NCBI RefSeq assembly: GCF_007273535.1
Contig: NZ_RIBP01000004.1
Span: 2,208,001-2,272,000, forward strand
Direction: 5' to 3'
Source: Niallia circulans
GTDB lineage: Bacteria; Bacillota; Bacilli; Bacillales; Cytobacillaceae
Length of the DNA: 64,000 nt
Shown here: positions 39,907 to 49,229 of the stretch, one piece after another
How positions within the stretch are numbered: position 1 is the stretch's first letter
Layout: each line of letters begins with the position of its first letter
Notes under the pieces: generated by a model
Told to the model about the DNA's origin: nothing
The model's database searches: none
The model's input: only the letters and a program-made list of their open reading frames with translations
Position numbers and translations under genes: made by a program

Positions 39907-40653
39907 GTGCAACGTTATTTCGCGGAAAATGTAGAGAACACATTCCTTATAAAAGAAGATGACTTTCATCATATTACAAGAGTTATGCGCATGAAGCTTG
40001 GCGATGAAATATATTGCGTCAATTCTAATCAGCAAACAGCTCGCTGTTCTATTGAAAATATTACCGAAAACGAAATCGAAGCAAAAGTGGTACAATGGAT
40101 AGAGGCAGACATGGAGCTGCCGGTCACTGTAACAATAGTAAGCGGCCTGCCAAAAGGGGATAAGCTGGAATGGATTATCCAAAAAGGCACAGAACTAGGT
40201 GCGCACGAGTTTATCCCTTTTATTGCATCTCGCTCGATTGTAAAATGGGACGCAAAAAAGTCCGATAAAAAAATCAGCCGTTGGAATAAAATTGCCAAGG
40301 AAGCGGCAGAGCAGTCGCATCGCGCTGTTTTACCGAATGTCTCCACACCAGTTTCAGTGAAGGAGCTTATCACTAAAGCTGCACAATATGACGTTTCAAT
40401 CGTCGCATATGAAGAAGAGGCTAAGCTAGGGGAAACCGCTAATCTTGCAAAGGCACTTTCTTCCTTGAAAAAGGGACAAACGCTGCTTGTAGTATTCGGC
40501 CCTGAAGGCGGCCTGACTGATTCAGAGGTTGAGCTCCTTTTGGAAAACGGCTTTATAGCTTGTGGACTCGGACCAAGAATATTAAGAACGGAAACAGCAC
40601 CATTATACTTACTTTCTGCTGTTTCCTATCATTTTGAACTATTGAATAGATGA
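39907..40653 (+). CDS. rsmE: 16S rRNA (uracil1498-N3)-methyltransferase
   Basis: 248 aa, GTG start with AAAGGCAGG about 9 nt upstream. SPOUT-class RNA methyltransferase: N-terminal PUA-like part (MQRYFAENVENTF), then SGLPKGDKLEWIIQKGTELGAHEFIPF, RWNKIAKEAAEQSHRAVLPNV, and the knot region FGPEGGLTDSEVELL with LGPRILRTETAPLYLLSAVSY. Overlaps the ribosome binding site of mtaB. Confidence 0.95.
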   Translation: MQRYFAENVENTFLIKEDDFHHITRVMRMKLGDEIYCVNSNQQTARCSIENITENEIEAKVVQWIEADMELPVTVTIVSGLPKGDKLEWIIQKGTELGAHEFIPFIASRSIVKWDAKKSDKKISRWNKIAKEAAEQSHRAVLPNVSTPVSVKELITKAAQYDVSIVAYEEEAKLGETANLAKALSSLKKGQTLLVVFGPEGGLTDSEVELLLENGFIACGLGPRILRTETAPLYLLSAVSYHFELLNR

Positions 40654-40663
40654 GGTGAACAAT

Positions 40664-42016
40664 ATGCCAACAGTTGCTTTTCACACATTAGGTTGTAAAG
40701 TAAATCATTATGAAACGGAAGCTATATGGCAATTATTTAAAGAGCAAGGATACGATAGAGTAGAATATGAAAACATGTCAGATGTTTATGTCATCAATAC
40801 ATGTACGGTTACAAATACAGGGGATAAAAAGAGCCGTCAGGTTATAAGAAGAGCTGTTCGAAAAAATCCTGATGCTGTCATTTGTGTTACTGGGTGTTAT
40901 GCACAAACATCACCAGCTGAGATTATGGCAATCCCTGGTGTCGACATAGTTGTTGGAACACAGGATCGTGTGAAAATGCTTGATTATATCACACAATTCA
41001 AAGAAGAACGCCAGCCGATTAACGCAGTTGGCAATATCATGAAAAACAGAGTGTATGAAGAATTAGACGTTCCAGCATTTACTGACAGAACGAGAGCTTC
41101 CTTGAAAATCCAAGAAGGCTGTAACAACTTCTGCACATTCTGTATTATTCCATGGGCCCGAGGCTTAATGAGGTCAAGAGATCCGCAAGAAGTAATCAGA
41201 CAAGCACAACAGCTAGTTCATGCAGGCTATAAGGAGATCGTTCTTACAGGTATCCATACAGGTGGATACGGTGAGGATATGAAAGATTATAATCTTGCCA
41301 GACTTCTTCGAGATTTGGAATCTCAAGTAAAAGGACTGAAAAGACTTCGTATTTCTTCCATTGAAGCTAGTCAAATTACAGACGAAGTGATTGAAGTATT
41401 AAATGATTCGAAAATAATTGTTAACCATCTTCATATCCCGATTCAATCAGGTTCTGATACTGTATTGAAAAGGATGAGAAGAAAGTATACGATGGAATTC
41501 TTCGCTGAAAGAATTACCCGCTTAAAAGAGGCACTTCCAGGACTTGCGGTTACTTCTGACGTTATTGTCGGCTTCCCAGGTGAAACAGAGGAAGAGTTTA
41601 TGGAAACATACAACTTCATAAAAGAGCACAAATTCTCTGAGCTTCATGTTTTCCCATATTCAAAGAGGACAGGAACGCCAGCTGCAAGAATGGACGACCA
41701 GATTGACGAAGAGGTAAAGAACGAGCGTGTACACCGCCTTATCGCTTTATCTGATCAGCTTGCAAAAGAATATGCCTCTAATTATGAAGGGGAGGTCGTT
41801 GAAGTGATTCCGGAAGAGAAGTATAAGGAGTCTGAAGGTAACGACTTATATGTTGGTTATACAGATAACTATCTGAAAGTCGTATTCCCTGCAACAGAAA
41901 ACATGGTTGGCCAAATTGTAAAAGTGAAAATTACAAAAGCAGGATATCCTGTTAACGAAGGTCAATTTGTACGTGCTTTGGAAGAATATACAGAAACAGA
42001 AAAGGCTATTGTATAA
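40664..42016 (+). CDS. mtaB: tRNA (t6A37) methylthiotransferase MtaB
   Basis: 450 aa. It adds a methylthio group to t6A37 of tRNAs reading ANN codons. The N-terminal MTTase domain has cysteines in TLGCKVNHYE, NTCTVTN and TGCYAQ (first 4Fe-4S cluster). The radical SAM CNNFCTFCIIP holds the second cluster, and a C-terminal TRAM domain is present (about residues 375-440). ATG 40664 has GATGAGGTG upstream; an in-frame GTG at 40655 is part of that ribosome binding site. Confidence 0.96.
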   Translation: MPTVAFHTLGCKVNHYETEAIWQLFKEQGYDRVEYENMSDVYVINTCTVTNTGDKKSRQVIRRAVRKNPDAVICVTGCYAQTSPAEIMAIPGVDIVVGTQDRVKMLDYITQFKEERQPINAVGNIMKNRVYEELDVPAFTDRTRASLKIQEGCNNFCTFCIIPWARGLMRSRDPQEVIRQAQQLVHAGYKEIVLTGIHTGGYGEDMKDYNLARLLRDLESQVKGLKRLRISSIEASQITDEVIEVLNDSKIIVNHLHIPIQSGSDTVLKRMRRKYTMEFFAERITRLKEALPGLAVTSDVIVGFPGETEEEFMETYNFIKEHKFSELHVFPYSKRTGTPAARMDDQIDEEVKNERVHRLIALSDQLAKEYASNYEGEVVEVIPEEKYKESEGNDLYVGYTDNYLKVVFPATENMVGQIVKVKITKAGYPVNEGQFVRALEEYTETEKAIV

Positions 42017-42038
42017 TAGAATAGCAGACAGTTTCTAA

Positions 42039-42070
42039 ATGGAAAAGTATCAGAATGGATGCTTTTCCAT
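42039..42070 (+). other. Hairpin after mtaB
   Basis: An ATGGAAAAG / CTTTTCCAT inverted repeat lies in the mtaB-deoC gap. No T-run follows, so it is more likely an mRNA stabilising or processing hairpin than a full terminator. Confidence 0.4.
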
Positions 42071-42124
42071 ATCCCTTTGTAAGACAAGATCTATACATAC
42101 TATTGTTAAAAGGAGCCATTAAAT

Positions 42125-42796
42125 ATGAGCAGCCAAATTGCAAAAATGATTGATCACACATTATTGAAAGCAGATGCAACAAAAGAACAAGTTAAAACAT
42201 TATGTGAGGAAGCAAAAGAATATAGCTTTGCTTCTGTATGTGTAAACCCAACATGGGTGCAATATGCAAGTGAGCTTTTGGCAGGTACAGAAGTGAAAGT
42301 TTGTACAGTTATTGGATTCCCATTAGGTGCGACTACTTCAGCTACGAAGGCTTTTGAAACAGCTAATGCGATTGAAAATGGTGCGACAGAAGTAGATATG
42401 GTTATCAACATCGGTGCATTAAAAGACAAGAACTTTGATCTTGTGAAGGAAGATATTAAAGCAGTAGTTGATGCGGCAAAAGGCAAAGCACTTACAAAGG
42501 TAATTATTGAAACTAGTTTGCTTACAGATGAAGAGAAAGAAAAAGCATGTGTCTTGGCTGTTGAAGCAGGCACAGACTTCGTGAAAACGTCTACTGGCTT
42601 TTCAACTGGCGGCGCAACAGTAGAAGATATTGCGCTTATGAGAAAGACAGTCGGCCCAGAAATTGGTGTTAAAGCGTCTGGCGGAGTTAGAAGCAGTGAA
42701 GATACAGAAAAGATGATTGAAGCAGGAGCGACTCGTATTGGTGCGAGCTCTGGTGTTGCGATTGTCAATGGACTTACAAGCAACAGCGACTATTAA
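42125..42796 (+). CDS. deoC: Deoxyribose-phosphate aldolase
   Basis: 223 aa, ATG after AAAAGGAGCC. It cleaves 2-deoxyribose-5-phosphate to acetaldehyde and glyceraldehyde-3-phosphate. [31 protein letters not shown], the Schiff-base lysine in FVKTSTGF and GVKASGG match the DeoC TIM barrel. In B. subtilis deoC is elsewhere with the dra-nupC-pdp genes; here it stands alone between mtaB and yqeW, so deoxynucleoside regulation is not implied by context. Cytidine deaminase (cdd) lies 13 kb away in this window. Confidence 0.96.
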   Translation: MSSQIAKMIDHTLLKADATKEQVKTLCEEAKEYSFASVCVNPTWVQYASELLAGTEVKVCTVIGFPLGATTSATKAFETANAIENGATEVDMVINIGALKDKNFDLVKEDIKAVVDAAKGKALTKVIIETSLLTDEEKEKACVLAVEAGTDFVKTSTGFSTGGATVEDIALMRKTVGPEIGVKASGGVRSSEDTEKMIEAGATRIGASSGVAIVNGLTSNSDY

Positions 42797-42800
42797 ATAA

Positions 42801-42840
42801 AAAGGATGGCTACCTAAAACAGGTAGCCATCTTTTTTATT
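42801..42840. terminator. Bidirectional terminator between deoC and yqeW
   Basis: A perfect GATGGCTACCT / AGGTAGCCATC stem has A-rich DNA to the left and a T-run to the right. It serves both convergent genes. Confidence 0.92.
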
Positions 42841-43762
42841 TATGAAGCCTCATAATCCACCTGCCAAACTGTTCTGCAAACGGAAGAACAATAATGGAGG
42901 ATAGAACATTAAATAAGAGGCTTGCATGGGCAAGCTGTACGTCTTTGGCACTTGTCATAAATTCTACAGCATCCTTCAATTGGCCGATGAAGGGATAAAA
43001 CAGCACCGCACCGCCAATATTGAGCCATATATGGGCGTAGGCGCAAAGCTTGGCCTCTTTGTCTGCACCAAATGAAGCGAGATAGGATGTAATGCATGTG
43101 CCGATATTCGAGCCGAGCATAATGGCAATGCCAGCCTCGATTGACAGCATATCTGCAGTCAAAAAACCCATAATGATGCCAATTGTTGCTGTGCTTGATT
43201 GGATTAACGCTGTAATCAGGATGCCGAGAGCTAAAGCCCAAAAAATATGATTAGACAAATGGGTGAGGAAGGTCTGCATAAGAGGAGTTTCCTGTATAAT
43301 CCCGGCAAAGTATTTAAATCCTTTCATTGCTGTAAAGACAATCGAGATGCCAAGTAATACAAAGCCAATGCTTCTTAGCTTATATTTGTTGATGAATATG
43401 CCAAGTGCACCAGCAGCAGCTAACGGAAGCAAATAGTCACTGATATCATAGGTAATGAACTCTGTTGTAAAGGTTGTCCCGATATTTGTTCCAAGAATAA
43501 TTCCGATTGACTGGGGAAAAGTCAGTACGCGTGCTGCTATTAAGCCGATTGTCAAAACCATAACAGCCGAGCTGCTTTGCAGGACTGCTGTTATGACAAT
43601 GGCAGCAATCATTCCCTTCCAAGGCTTGTTCGTCAGTTTTTCCAGCAAGGCTTTAAGCGAATGGGAGGACAGATTAAAAAGGCCTGTTCGCAGCATTGTC
43701 ATACCATAAATAAACAGCAGAATTAACAAAATAAAAAGTCCAATATACAGCATATTGTTCAC
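42836..43762 (-). CDS. yqeW: Na/Pi cotransporter family protein YqeW
   Basis: 308 aa on the reverse strand with GAAGGAGTGAAC before the ATG. Eight or more hydrophobic helices and two inverted-repeat blocks, each with a QSSSA/QSSTA motif (VLQSSSAVMVLTIG and LIQSSTATIGIIMG) and a GxNIGTxxT motif (LGTNIGTTFT, LGSNIGTCIT). These are the signature repeats of the NptA/Na-Pi cotransporter family. Likely phosphate or anion uptake at the membrane; no PhoU domain is attached. Confidence 0.92.
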   Translation of the reverse strand: MNNMLYIGLFILLILLFIYGMTMLRTGLFNLSSHSLKALLEKLTNKPWKGMIAAIVITAVLQSSSAVMVLTIGLIAARVLTFPQSIGIILGTNIGTTFTTEFITYDISDYLLPLAAAGALGIFINKYKLRSIGFVLLGISIVFTAMKGFKYFAGIIQETPLMQTFLTHLSNHIFWALALGILITALIQSSTATIGIIMGFLTADMLSIEAGIAIMLGSNIGTCITSYLASFGADKEAKLCAYAHIWLNIGGAVLFYPFIGQLKDAVEFMTSAKDVQLAHASLLFNVLSSIIVLPFAEQFGRWIMRLHK

Positions 43763-43947
43763 TCCTTCAAAAAAATATATGAAAAAAGAGGAAAGGACAT
43801 GCTAAAAATGAAAAATGATAGAGATATACAAGATTTAAAGTTGTATTTTGTGGTAATATATAAGTGTGAGAATGGACAATGAGGGATACTTGTTTAGGAA
43901 TCACAAAAAAAAAATCAAAACAATTTTCGGTACAGGGCTAAATACAG

Positions 43948-43976
43948 TTGACCTTGCTTCCTTGATATATTATAAT
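43948..43976 (+). promoter_or_regulatory. Sigma-A promoter of rpsU-yqeY
   Basis: TTGACC (43948-43953) and TATAAT (43971-43976) with a 17-nt spacer. The leader to rpsU is about 55 nt and contains a small CATGG/CCATG hairpin. Confidence 0.85.
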
Positions 43977-44037
43977 GTCAAGGTACATGGTATCCATGAG
44001 ATGTTAGTGTGTTGTGTTTCGGAGGGAGGGAAAGAGA

Positions 44038-44211
44038 ATGTCTAAAACCGTCGTTCGTAAAAACGAATCGCTTGAAGATGCTCTTCGTCGCTTCAAACGT
44101 TCAGTATCAAAAACTGGTACTTTGCAGGAAGCTAGAAAGCGCGAATTCTATGAAAAGCCTAGTGTTAAACGTAAGAAGAAATCAGAAGCAGCAAGAAAAC
44201 GTAAGTTCTAA
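44038..44211 (+). CDS. rpsU: 30S ribosomal protein S21
   Basis: 57 aa, basic. [21 protein letters not shown] and [14 protein letters not shown] are the conserved ends of bS21. ATG 44038 is chosen behind GGAGGGAGGG; the frame extends upstream to 44014 without a ribosome binding site. yqeY follows 15 nt later and is probably co-transcribed. Confidence 0.97.
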
Positions 44212-44226
44212 GAGAGGGTGTATTAA

Positions 44227-44670
44227 TTGAGTCTTCTCGAACGCTTAAACAATGATATGAAGCAAGCGATGAAAAACAAAGATAAAGATAAACTCACTAA
44301 TATCAGAATGTTAAAAGCTGCCATTCAAAATGAAAGCATTAAGATTGGCGGAGATCTTTCTGAAGAGGATGAGTTAACTGTCCTTTCTCGCGAAGTGAAA
44401 CAACGCAAGGACTCCCTCCATGAGTTTGAAAAAGCAGGTCGCCAAGATCTTGTTGACAAAGTACGTGCGGAGTTAAAGCATGTTGAAATATATATGCCTG
44501 ACCAGCTTTCAGAAGAGGAGTTATCAGCTATCGTTACTTCGGTAATTGCAGAAACTGGTGCTTCTTCAAAGAAAGATATGGGAAAAGTGATGGCTGCTTT
44601 AATGCCAAAGGTTAAAGGTAAAGCAGATGGTTCACTAGTAAATAAACTTGTACAACAACACCTTTCATAA
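44227..44670 (+). CDS. yqeY: YqeY, GatB/YqeY domain protein
   Basis: 147 aa, TTG start after AGAGAGGGTG. The domain resembles the tail of GatB, the tRNA-dependent amidotransferase subunit, but stands alone. [31 protein letters not shown] and the C-terminal [29 protein letters not shown] are conserved in YqeY. Probably tRNA-binding; function not established. Always next to rpsU in Bacillus. Confidence 0.94.
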   Translation: MSLLERLNNDMKQAMKNKDKDKLTNIRMLKAAIQNESIKIGGDLSEEDELTVLSREVKQRKDSLHEFEKAGRQDLVDKVRAELKHVEIYMPDQLSEEELSAIVTSVIAETGASSKKDMGKVMAALMPKVKGKADGSLVNKLVQQHLS

Positions 44671-44684
44671 ATTGATTTTGTTTT

Positions 44685-44717
44685 AAAGGCTGCAGTCCTA
44701 GATTGCAGCCTTTTAAC
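44685..44717 (+). terminator. Rho-independent terminator after yqeY
   Basis: An AAAGGCTGCA / TGCAGCCTTT stem ending in TTTT, 15 nt after the yqeY stop. Confidence 0.85.
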
Positions 44718-44823
44718 ATTTTATTTTTAAAAAAAGATGTCAATAATATTAAAATAAATGAAACCTTTTCAAAACCGATTCGTATATGTACTATAACCAA
44801 ACGAACAGGAAAGGAGGAGAAAC

Positions 44824-46164
44824 TTGATTAGGAAAAAAATATTGTTAGTGCCTTTTCTTTTCAGTATTTTGTTATCCTTTTTTCCTGCAGTCAGTTATGC
44901 TAACGACCAGCAATTAGTCTATATCGTGCCAATAAAGGATACAGTGGAAATGGGCTTGAGTGAATTTATAAACAGAGCCGTAGAAACAGCGGAAGAGAAA
45001 CAGGCAGATGTTATCATTTTTGAAATGGACACACCTGGTGGATCAGTAGATGCGGCCGTTTCCATCGGAAAAATAATTTCCGGCACAAGCTTGGAAACAG
45101 TCACTTACATTAATCAGGATGCTATCTCGGCTGGTTCCTTCATTGCTTTAAACACTGATAAGATTTTTATGGATGGAAGAGGCAGGTTTGGAGCAGCAGG
45201 TGTCATCGATAGTCAGGGTAATACTGCCGGCGAAAAAGCCCAGTCATATTGGCTGTCTGCGATGAGAGGGGCTGCCGAAAAAAGCGGTAAAGATCCTCGC
45301 TATGCCATGGCAATGGCGGATAAATCAATTGCCATTCCAGAGCTTGGCGATGATGAGGAAGAGTTTCTTACGTTGACCGCCGCTGAAAGTCTTGAAGTCG
45401 ATTATTCAAACGGCACAGTCAGTAGTTTAGATGATTTGCTCAAAGCTCTCGGTATGGAGAATGCAACAGTTGAAAGAATGGATGAAAGCTTCGCTGATAA
45501 GGTGGCGCGGTTTGTGACAAATCCAATCATCATTCCTATTCTTTTAACGATAGGAGCGCTTGGATTAATTTTTGAGCTGTTTTCGCCTGGTTTTGGCATT
45601 GCAGGCTTTATTGGAATATCCTCTCTGCTTTTGTTCTTTTATGGCCATCTTGTTTCAGGTCTGGCAGGGTATGAATCCATTATCCTGTTTGCAGCAGGAA
45701 TTATCCTTGTTTTCCTTGAGTTTTTTATAGTTGGCGGGATAGCCGGGATTTTGGGCATAGCTGCAATTATAGGCAGCGTCTTTCTCGCTGGTGGCAATGT
45801 ATATCATATTGCCATAAGTGTTCTTATTGCGGTAGCCGTATCGATTATCGCCACTATTCTTTTAGTAAAGGTGTTTGGTAGAAAAATGAAATTCTTCAAA
45901 AAAATTGTGCTGAGAGACTCTACTAGTACGGAAGAAGGATATGTTTCCAATAAAACGAGAAATGACCTTGTTGGAAAGACCGGTGTTACGATGACGGCAT
46001 TACGACCTTCAGGAACGGTCCTAATTGGAGACGAACGGATTGATGTGGTCAGTGAAGGTAGTTTTGTTGGCAAGGATGTTAAAGTCAGTATTGTCAAAGC
46101 AGAAGGTTCAAGAATTGTTGTAAGAGAATTGACAGACATTGATCTGCATAAGGAGGATAAATAA
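44824..46164 (+). CDS. nfeD: NfeD family membrane serine protease
   Basis: 446 aa, TTG start behind GGAAAGGAGGAG. Signal peptide (about residues 1-26, ending VSYANDQ), then a ClpP-like protease domain with [13 protein letters not shown], catalytic Ser in SAGSFIAL and a candidate catalytic Lys in MADKSIAI. Four or five membrane helices follow, then a C-terminal OB fold ([29 protein letters not shown]). It forms the usual pair with the flotillin FloA; the stop codon overlaps the floA ATG by one base. Confidence 0.93.
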   Translation: MIRKKILLVPFLFSILLSFFPAVSYANDQQLVYIVPIKDTVEMGLSEFINRAVETAEEKQADVIIFEMDTPGGSVDAAVSIGKIISGTSLETVTYINQDAISAGSFIALNTDKIFMDGRGRFGAAGVIDSQGNTAGEKAQSYWLSAMRGAAEKSGKDPRYAMAMADKSIAIPELGDDEEEFLTLTAAESLEVDYSNGTVSSLDDLLKALGMENATVERMDESFADKVARFVTNPIIIPILLTIGALGLIFELFSPGFGIAGFIGISSLLLFFYGHLVSGLAGYESIILFAAGIILVFLEFFIVGGIAGILGIAAIIGSVFLAGGNVYHIAISVLIAVAVSIIATILLVKVFGRKMKFFKKIVLRDSTSTEEGYVSNKTRNDLVGKTGVTMTALRPSGTVLIGDERIDVVSEGSFVGKDVKVSIVKAEGSRIVVRELTDIDLHKEDK

Positions 46165-47168
46165 TGGATGTATTGAGCGGAACGGCAATCTTTTGGATTG
46201 CAGTCATAATTATAGGGGTTATTCTACTTGGAATCCTCCTGACATTTGTACCTGTTATGCTGTGGATTTCTGCATTAGCAGCAGGTGTTAAAATCAGCAT
46301 TTTCACATTGGTTGGGATGAGATTGAGAAGGGTTATCCCAAGTCGTGTTGTCAATCCACTAATCAAGGCACATAAAGCTGGTATAAACGCAACGATAAAT
46401 CAGCTGGAAAGCCATTACTTGGCTGGTGGTAATGTTGACAGAGTTGTGAATGCATTGATTGCTGCACACAGAGCGAATATTGAATTGTCCTTTGAACGCT
46501 GTGCTGCCATTGACTTGGCTGGACGTGACGTTCTTGAAGCAGTACAGATGAGCGTTAACCCGAAAGTAATTGAAACACCGTTTATTGCTGGTGTGGCAAT
46601 GGATGGGATTGAAGTAAAAGCAAAAGCAAGAATAACTGTTCGTGCAAATATTGAACGCCTTGTTGGGGGAGCAGGAGAAGAGACGGTTGTAGCCCGTGTT
46701 GGTGAAGGGATTGTCTCAACTATTGGTTCGTCAACCAATCATAAAAAAGTTCTTGAAAATCCAGATATGATCTCCCAGACTGTTCTATCAAAAGGATTGG
46801 ATGCAGGTACTGCATTTGAAATCTTGTCGATTGATATTGCAGACGTTGATATAGGTAAAAACATTGGGGCGGAATTACAGACAGAACAGGCTGAAGCAGA
46901 TAAGAAAATCGCCCAGGCAAAAGCAGAGGAACGCCGAGCGATGGCTGTTGCCCAAGAACAAGAGATGAAAGCGAAAGTCCAAGAAATGCGTGCGAAAGTT
47001 GTTGAAGCAGAAGCTGAAGTACCTATGGCGATGTCTGATGCACTTCGTTCTGGAAATATTGGTGTAATGGATTATATGAACTTGCAGAACATTACAGCTG
47101 ATACGGAAATGAGAGGATCAATCGGCAAGCTTAATAGCGACAATAAAGATGAGGATAGTAAAAAGTAA
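46164..47168 (+). CDS. floA: Flotillin-like protein FloA
   Basis: 334 aa, starting within the nfeD stop (TAATG), ribosome binding site AAGGAGGAT. An N-terminal membrane hairpin (residues about 5-45), an SPFH-type core ([36 protein letters not shown]), and a coiled-coil rich in EA repeats ([45 protein letters not shown]). It scaffolds functional membrane microdomains. Confidence 0.97.
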   Translation: MDVLSGTAIFWIAVIIIGVILLGILLTFVPVMLWISALAAGVKISIFTLVGMRLRRVIPSRVVNPLIKAHKAGINATINQLESHYLAGGNVDRVVNALIAAHRANIELSFERCAAIDLAGRDVLEAVQMSVNPKVIETPFIAGVAMDGIEVKAKARITVRANIERLVGGAGEETVVARVGEGIVSTIGSSTNHKKVLENPDMISQTVLSKGLDAGTAFEILSIDIADVDIGKNIGAELQTEQAEADKKIAQAKAEERRAMAVAQEQEMKAKVQEMRAKVVEAEAEVPMAMSDALRSGNIGVMDYMNLQNITADTEMRGSIGKLNSDNKDEDSKK

Positions 47169-47192
47169 GGCAAGTGAAGGGAGCAGTCTCTC

Positions 47193-47639
47193 TTGGAATA
47201 TATTTCGATTATTGTTATAGTGGTAGGCTTCCTGTTTTCCTTGTTCCAAAAAAAAGCGCAGGAGGAAAACAACAAAGAAGGTCAGAAAAAGTCACCGCCT
47301 GTTAAACCGGATTTCACCAAGCAAGTAATAAGAAAAATGGAGCAGGCGTTTGAAGCGCCTGTGAAAAAAGAAACAGTGTCCAAAAAGGTTAACGAGCTTA
47401 CCGAATTGGAGGCACTAAAAAAAGAACGGGATGCCCTCAAGCAGAAGCTTAAGCGGATGGAGGCAGCTTCTGTAAGGCGCGTAAAGGCTGAACAGAAGGC
47501 GGAGCCACTAGTAGGCGATAAAGGTCTTCTTGAAGGTCATTCCTTGGCTGAGGCGGTCGTATTTGCAGAGATAATCGGTGCCCCGAGAGCAAAGCGTCCC
47601 CATCCAGCTACTCGTAAAAAACAAGGTGTTAAACAGTAA
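47193..47639 (+). CDS. yqfB: YqfB family hypothetical protein
   Basis: 148 aa, TTG start after AAGTGAAGGGAGC. One N-terminal membrane helix (ISIIVIVVGFLFSLFQK), then a highly charged, lysine-rich part with a predicted coiled coil (LTELEALKKERDALKQKLKRME) and a C-terminal AVVFAEIIGAPRAKRPH block. It follows nfeD-floA and probably belongs to that operon. Position and size fit YqfB. Function unknown. Confidence 0.75.
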   Translation: MEYISIIVIVVGFLFSLFQKKAQEENNKEGQKKSPPVKPDFTKQVIRKMEQAFEAPVKKETVSKKVNELTELEALKKERDALKQKLKRMEAASVRRVKAEQKAEPLVGDKGLLEGHSLAEAVVFAEIIGAPRAKRPHPATRKKQGVKQ

Positions 47640-47686
47640 GGAGAAATTCTGCATCATAGGTGAATTTTTCCTGAAAAATAGGTGCT

Positions 47687-47736
47687 AGAACCCCCTTTTG
47701 TCTCATACATATGAGATGAAAGGGGGTTCTTTTTTT
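47687..47736 (+). terminator. Terminator hairpin that ends at the yqfC start and contains its ribosome binding site
   Basis: A 20-bp near-perfect stem: 47687-47706 (AGAACCCCCTTTT, then TCTCAT) pairs with 47711-47730 (ATGAGA, then AAAGGGGGTTCT), with a 4-nt loop. A seven-T run (47730-47736) is followed immediately by the yqfC ATG. AAAGGGGGT in the right arm is the only ribosome binding site for yqfC. It should end the nfeD-floA-yqfB transcript. Confidence 0.88.
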
Positions 47737-48021
47737 ATGGCTAAAAAATGGGGAAATACGTTACGGAGCTGGATGATCAAAAACTTAGAGCTTCCTCAAG
47801 ATGTCATGATGGACTTACCCAGGATCACAATGATTGGCCAAATCCATATATATATTGAGAACCACCGTGGGCTGCTGACTTTCTCAGACAAGGAACTAAG
47901 GCTGCTCTTGAAACAGGGCCAGCTTTTAATAAAAGGCAAGGGATTTGTCATCAAAACGATACTGCCAGAAGAAATATTGCTGGAAGGGAAAATTGATCAG
48001 GTGATGTACATAAACGAATAA
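47737..48021 (+). CDS. yqfC: Sporulation protein YqfC
   Basis: 94 aa. MAKKWGNTLRSWMIKNLELPQDVMMDLPRITMIGQ, then LTFSDKELRLLLKQGQLLIKGKGFVI, the conserved YqfC pattern (small beta-rich protein related to YabP). ATG 47737 fits the family start; an in-frame upstream extension to 47698 runs through the hairpin and is unlikely. It is followed by yqfD after 14 nt. In B. subtilis the pair is sporulation-specific. The ribosome binding site lies in the terminator stem. Confidence 0.92.
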   Translation: MAKKWGNTLRSWMIKNLELPQDVMMDLPRITMIGQIHIYIENHRGLLTFSDKELRLLLKQGQLLIKGKGFVIKTILPEEILLEGKIDQVMYINE

Positions 48022-48035
48022 TATGGGAGGAAGCT

Positions 48036-49229
48036 ATGAAAAATCATTGGATAGAATTTTTTACTGGGATTGTTACAGTTAAAGCGACGGGAAAGGGCTT
48101 AGAGCGTTTCTTGAATAATCTTTTAAGAAAAAAGGTAGCTGTGTGGAGTGTCAAAAAGCATGGGCCACATTCTATCACCTTTCAAATGGGACTTAAAAGC
48201 ATAAGCAAGTTTAGAGAGGTCGTAAGAGGGAGCGGAATAAAAATAGAGTTTCAGCGTGGTGCTGGAGCTCCCTTTCTTTATAAAAGAATCTTGAAAAACA
48301 GCGGGTTTGCAATAGGCGTATTTTTGTTTTTTGGACTAGTTCTAACCCTTTCCAACATGGTATGGGGAATTGACATAAAGGGTGCTAATCCAGCAACAGA
48401 GTATCAGATACGCAAGCAGTTAGATAAGATGGATATAAAAATTGGCGAATTTCAATTTTTTTCTAAAGAATTGGACGAGATACAGGCAGAACTGACCAAT
48501 AATATTGACGCGATAACCTGGATCGGTGTGGAATTAAAAGGGACAACTTATCATTTTCAAGTAGTAGAGAAAAACGAGCCAGAAAAAATGGAAGAGGAAA
48601 AGCCGCAAAATTTAATTGCTGCAAAAAAAGCGACAATCGTGGACTATTTCATTGAGGAAGGCGATCAAGTCTTTTCTATCCATGATGTGGTGAAAAAGGG
48701 CCAACTATTAGTAACCGGAATATATGGGAAAGATAAAAACACAAAAGCAGTCTCAGCCAGAGGAGAAATCTGGGGAGAAACATGGTATAACTCCAAAGTT
48801 ACCATACCTTTAGACAGCACCTTTCAAGTGTTTAATGGCAACGAAAAGCAAAAGCATTATTTGAAGCTTTTCGGGTACGAAATTCCTGTTTGGGGTTTCG
48901 GGAAGGTAGAGTATAAGGAATACGAAAAAGAGGAAAACGAAAAAAATGTTAAGTTTCTTAGATGGGAATTACCACTCAAGGTTACTAACAAGACATACAG
49001 GGAAAAAGAAGAAGTGACGAGAAGCTATACGGAGGAGGAAGCCCTTAAAGCTGGTAAGGAAAAAGCGCGCAAGGATATTCAACAAAAAATTGGTGAAGAT
49101 GGCAAAATTAAAAAAGAAAAAATTTTGCGACAATCGGTAAAGAATGGTAAAGTAATACTAAATATAGATTTCACAACAATTGAAAATATTGCGGAAGTAC
49201 AACCTATAACTCAAGGAGACTTGGAATGA
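48036..49229 (+). CDS. yqfD: Sporulation protein YqfD
   Basis: 397 aa, ATG after TATGGGAGGAAG. Cytosolic N-terminal part (NHWIEFFTGIVTVKATGKGLERFLN), one membrane helix at about 90-108 (FAIGVFLFFGLVLTLSNMVWG), and a large extracytoplasmic domain with VDYFIEEGDQVFSIHDVVKKGQLLVTG, the YqfD/SpoIV family block. Mother-cell sporulation protein in B. subtilis. Its stop overlaps the phoH start (ATGA). Confidence 0.93.
   Translation: MKNHWIEFFTGIVTVKATGKGLERFLNNLLRKKVAVWSVKKHGPHSITFQMGLKSISKFREVVRGSGIKIEFQRGAGAPFLYKRILKNSGFAIGVFLFFGLVLTLSNMVWGIDIKGANPATEYQIRKQLDKMDIKIGEFQFFSKELDEIQAELTNNIDAITWIGVELKGTTYHFQVVEKNEPEKMEEEKPQNLIAAKKATIVDYFIEEGDQVFSIHDVVKKGQLLVTGIYGKDKNTKAVSARGEIWGETWYNSKVTIPLDSTFQVFNGNEKQKHYLKLFGYEIPVWGFGKVEYKEYEKEENEKNVKFLRWELPLKVTNKTYREKEEVTRSYTEEEALKAGKEKARKDIQQKIGEDGKIKKEKILRQSVKNGKVILNIDFTTIENIAEVQPITQGDLE

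Noticed and set aside
42154..42783. 209-codon open frame on the reverse strand through deoC
   Set aside because: It is fully antisense to deoC, has no ribosome binding site and is Ser/Thr/Val-rich as expected for a codon-biased shadow frame; deoC has clear motifs.
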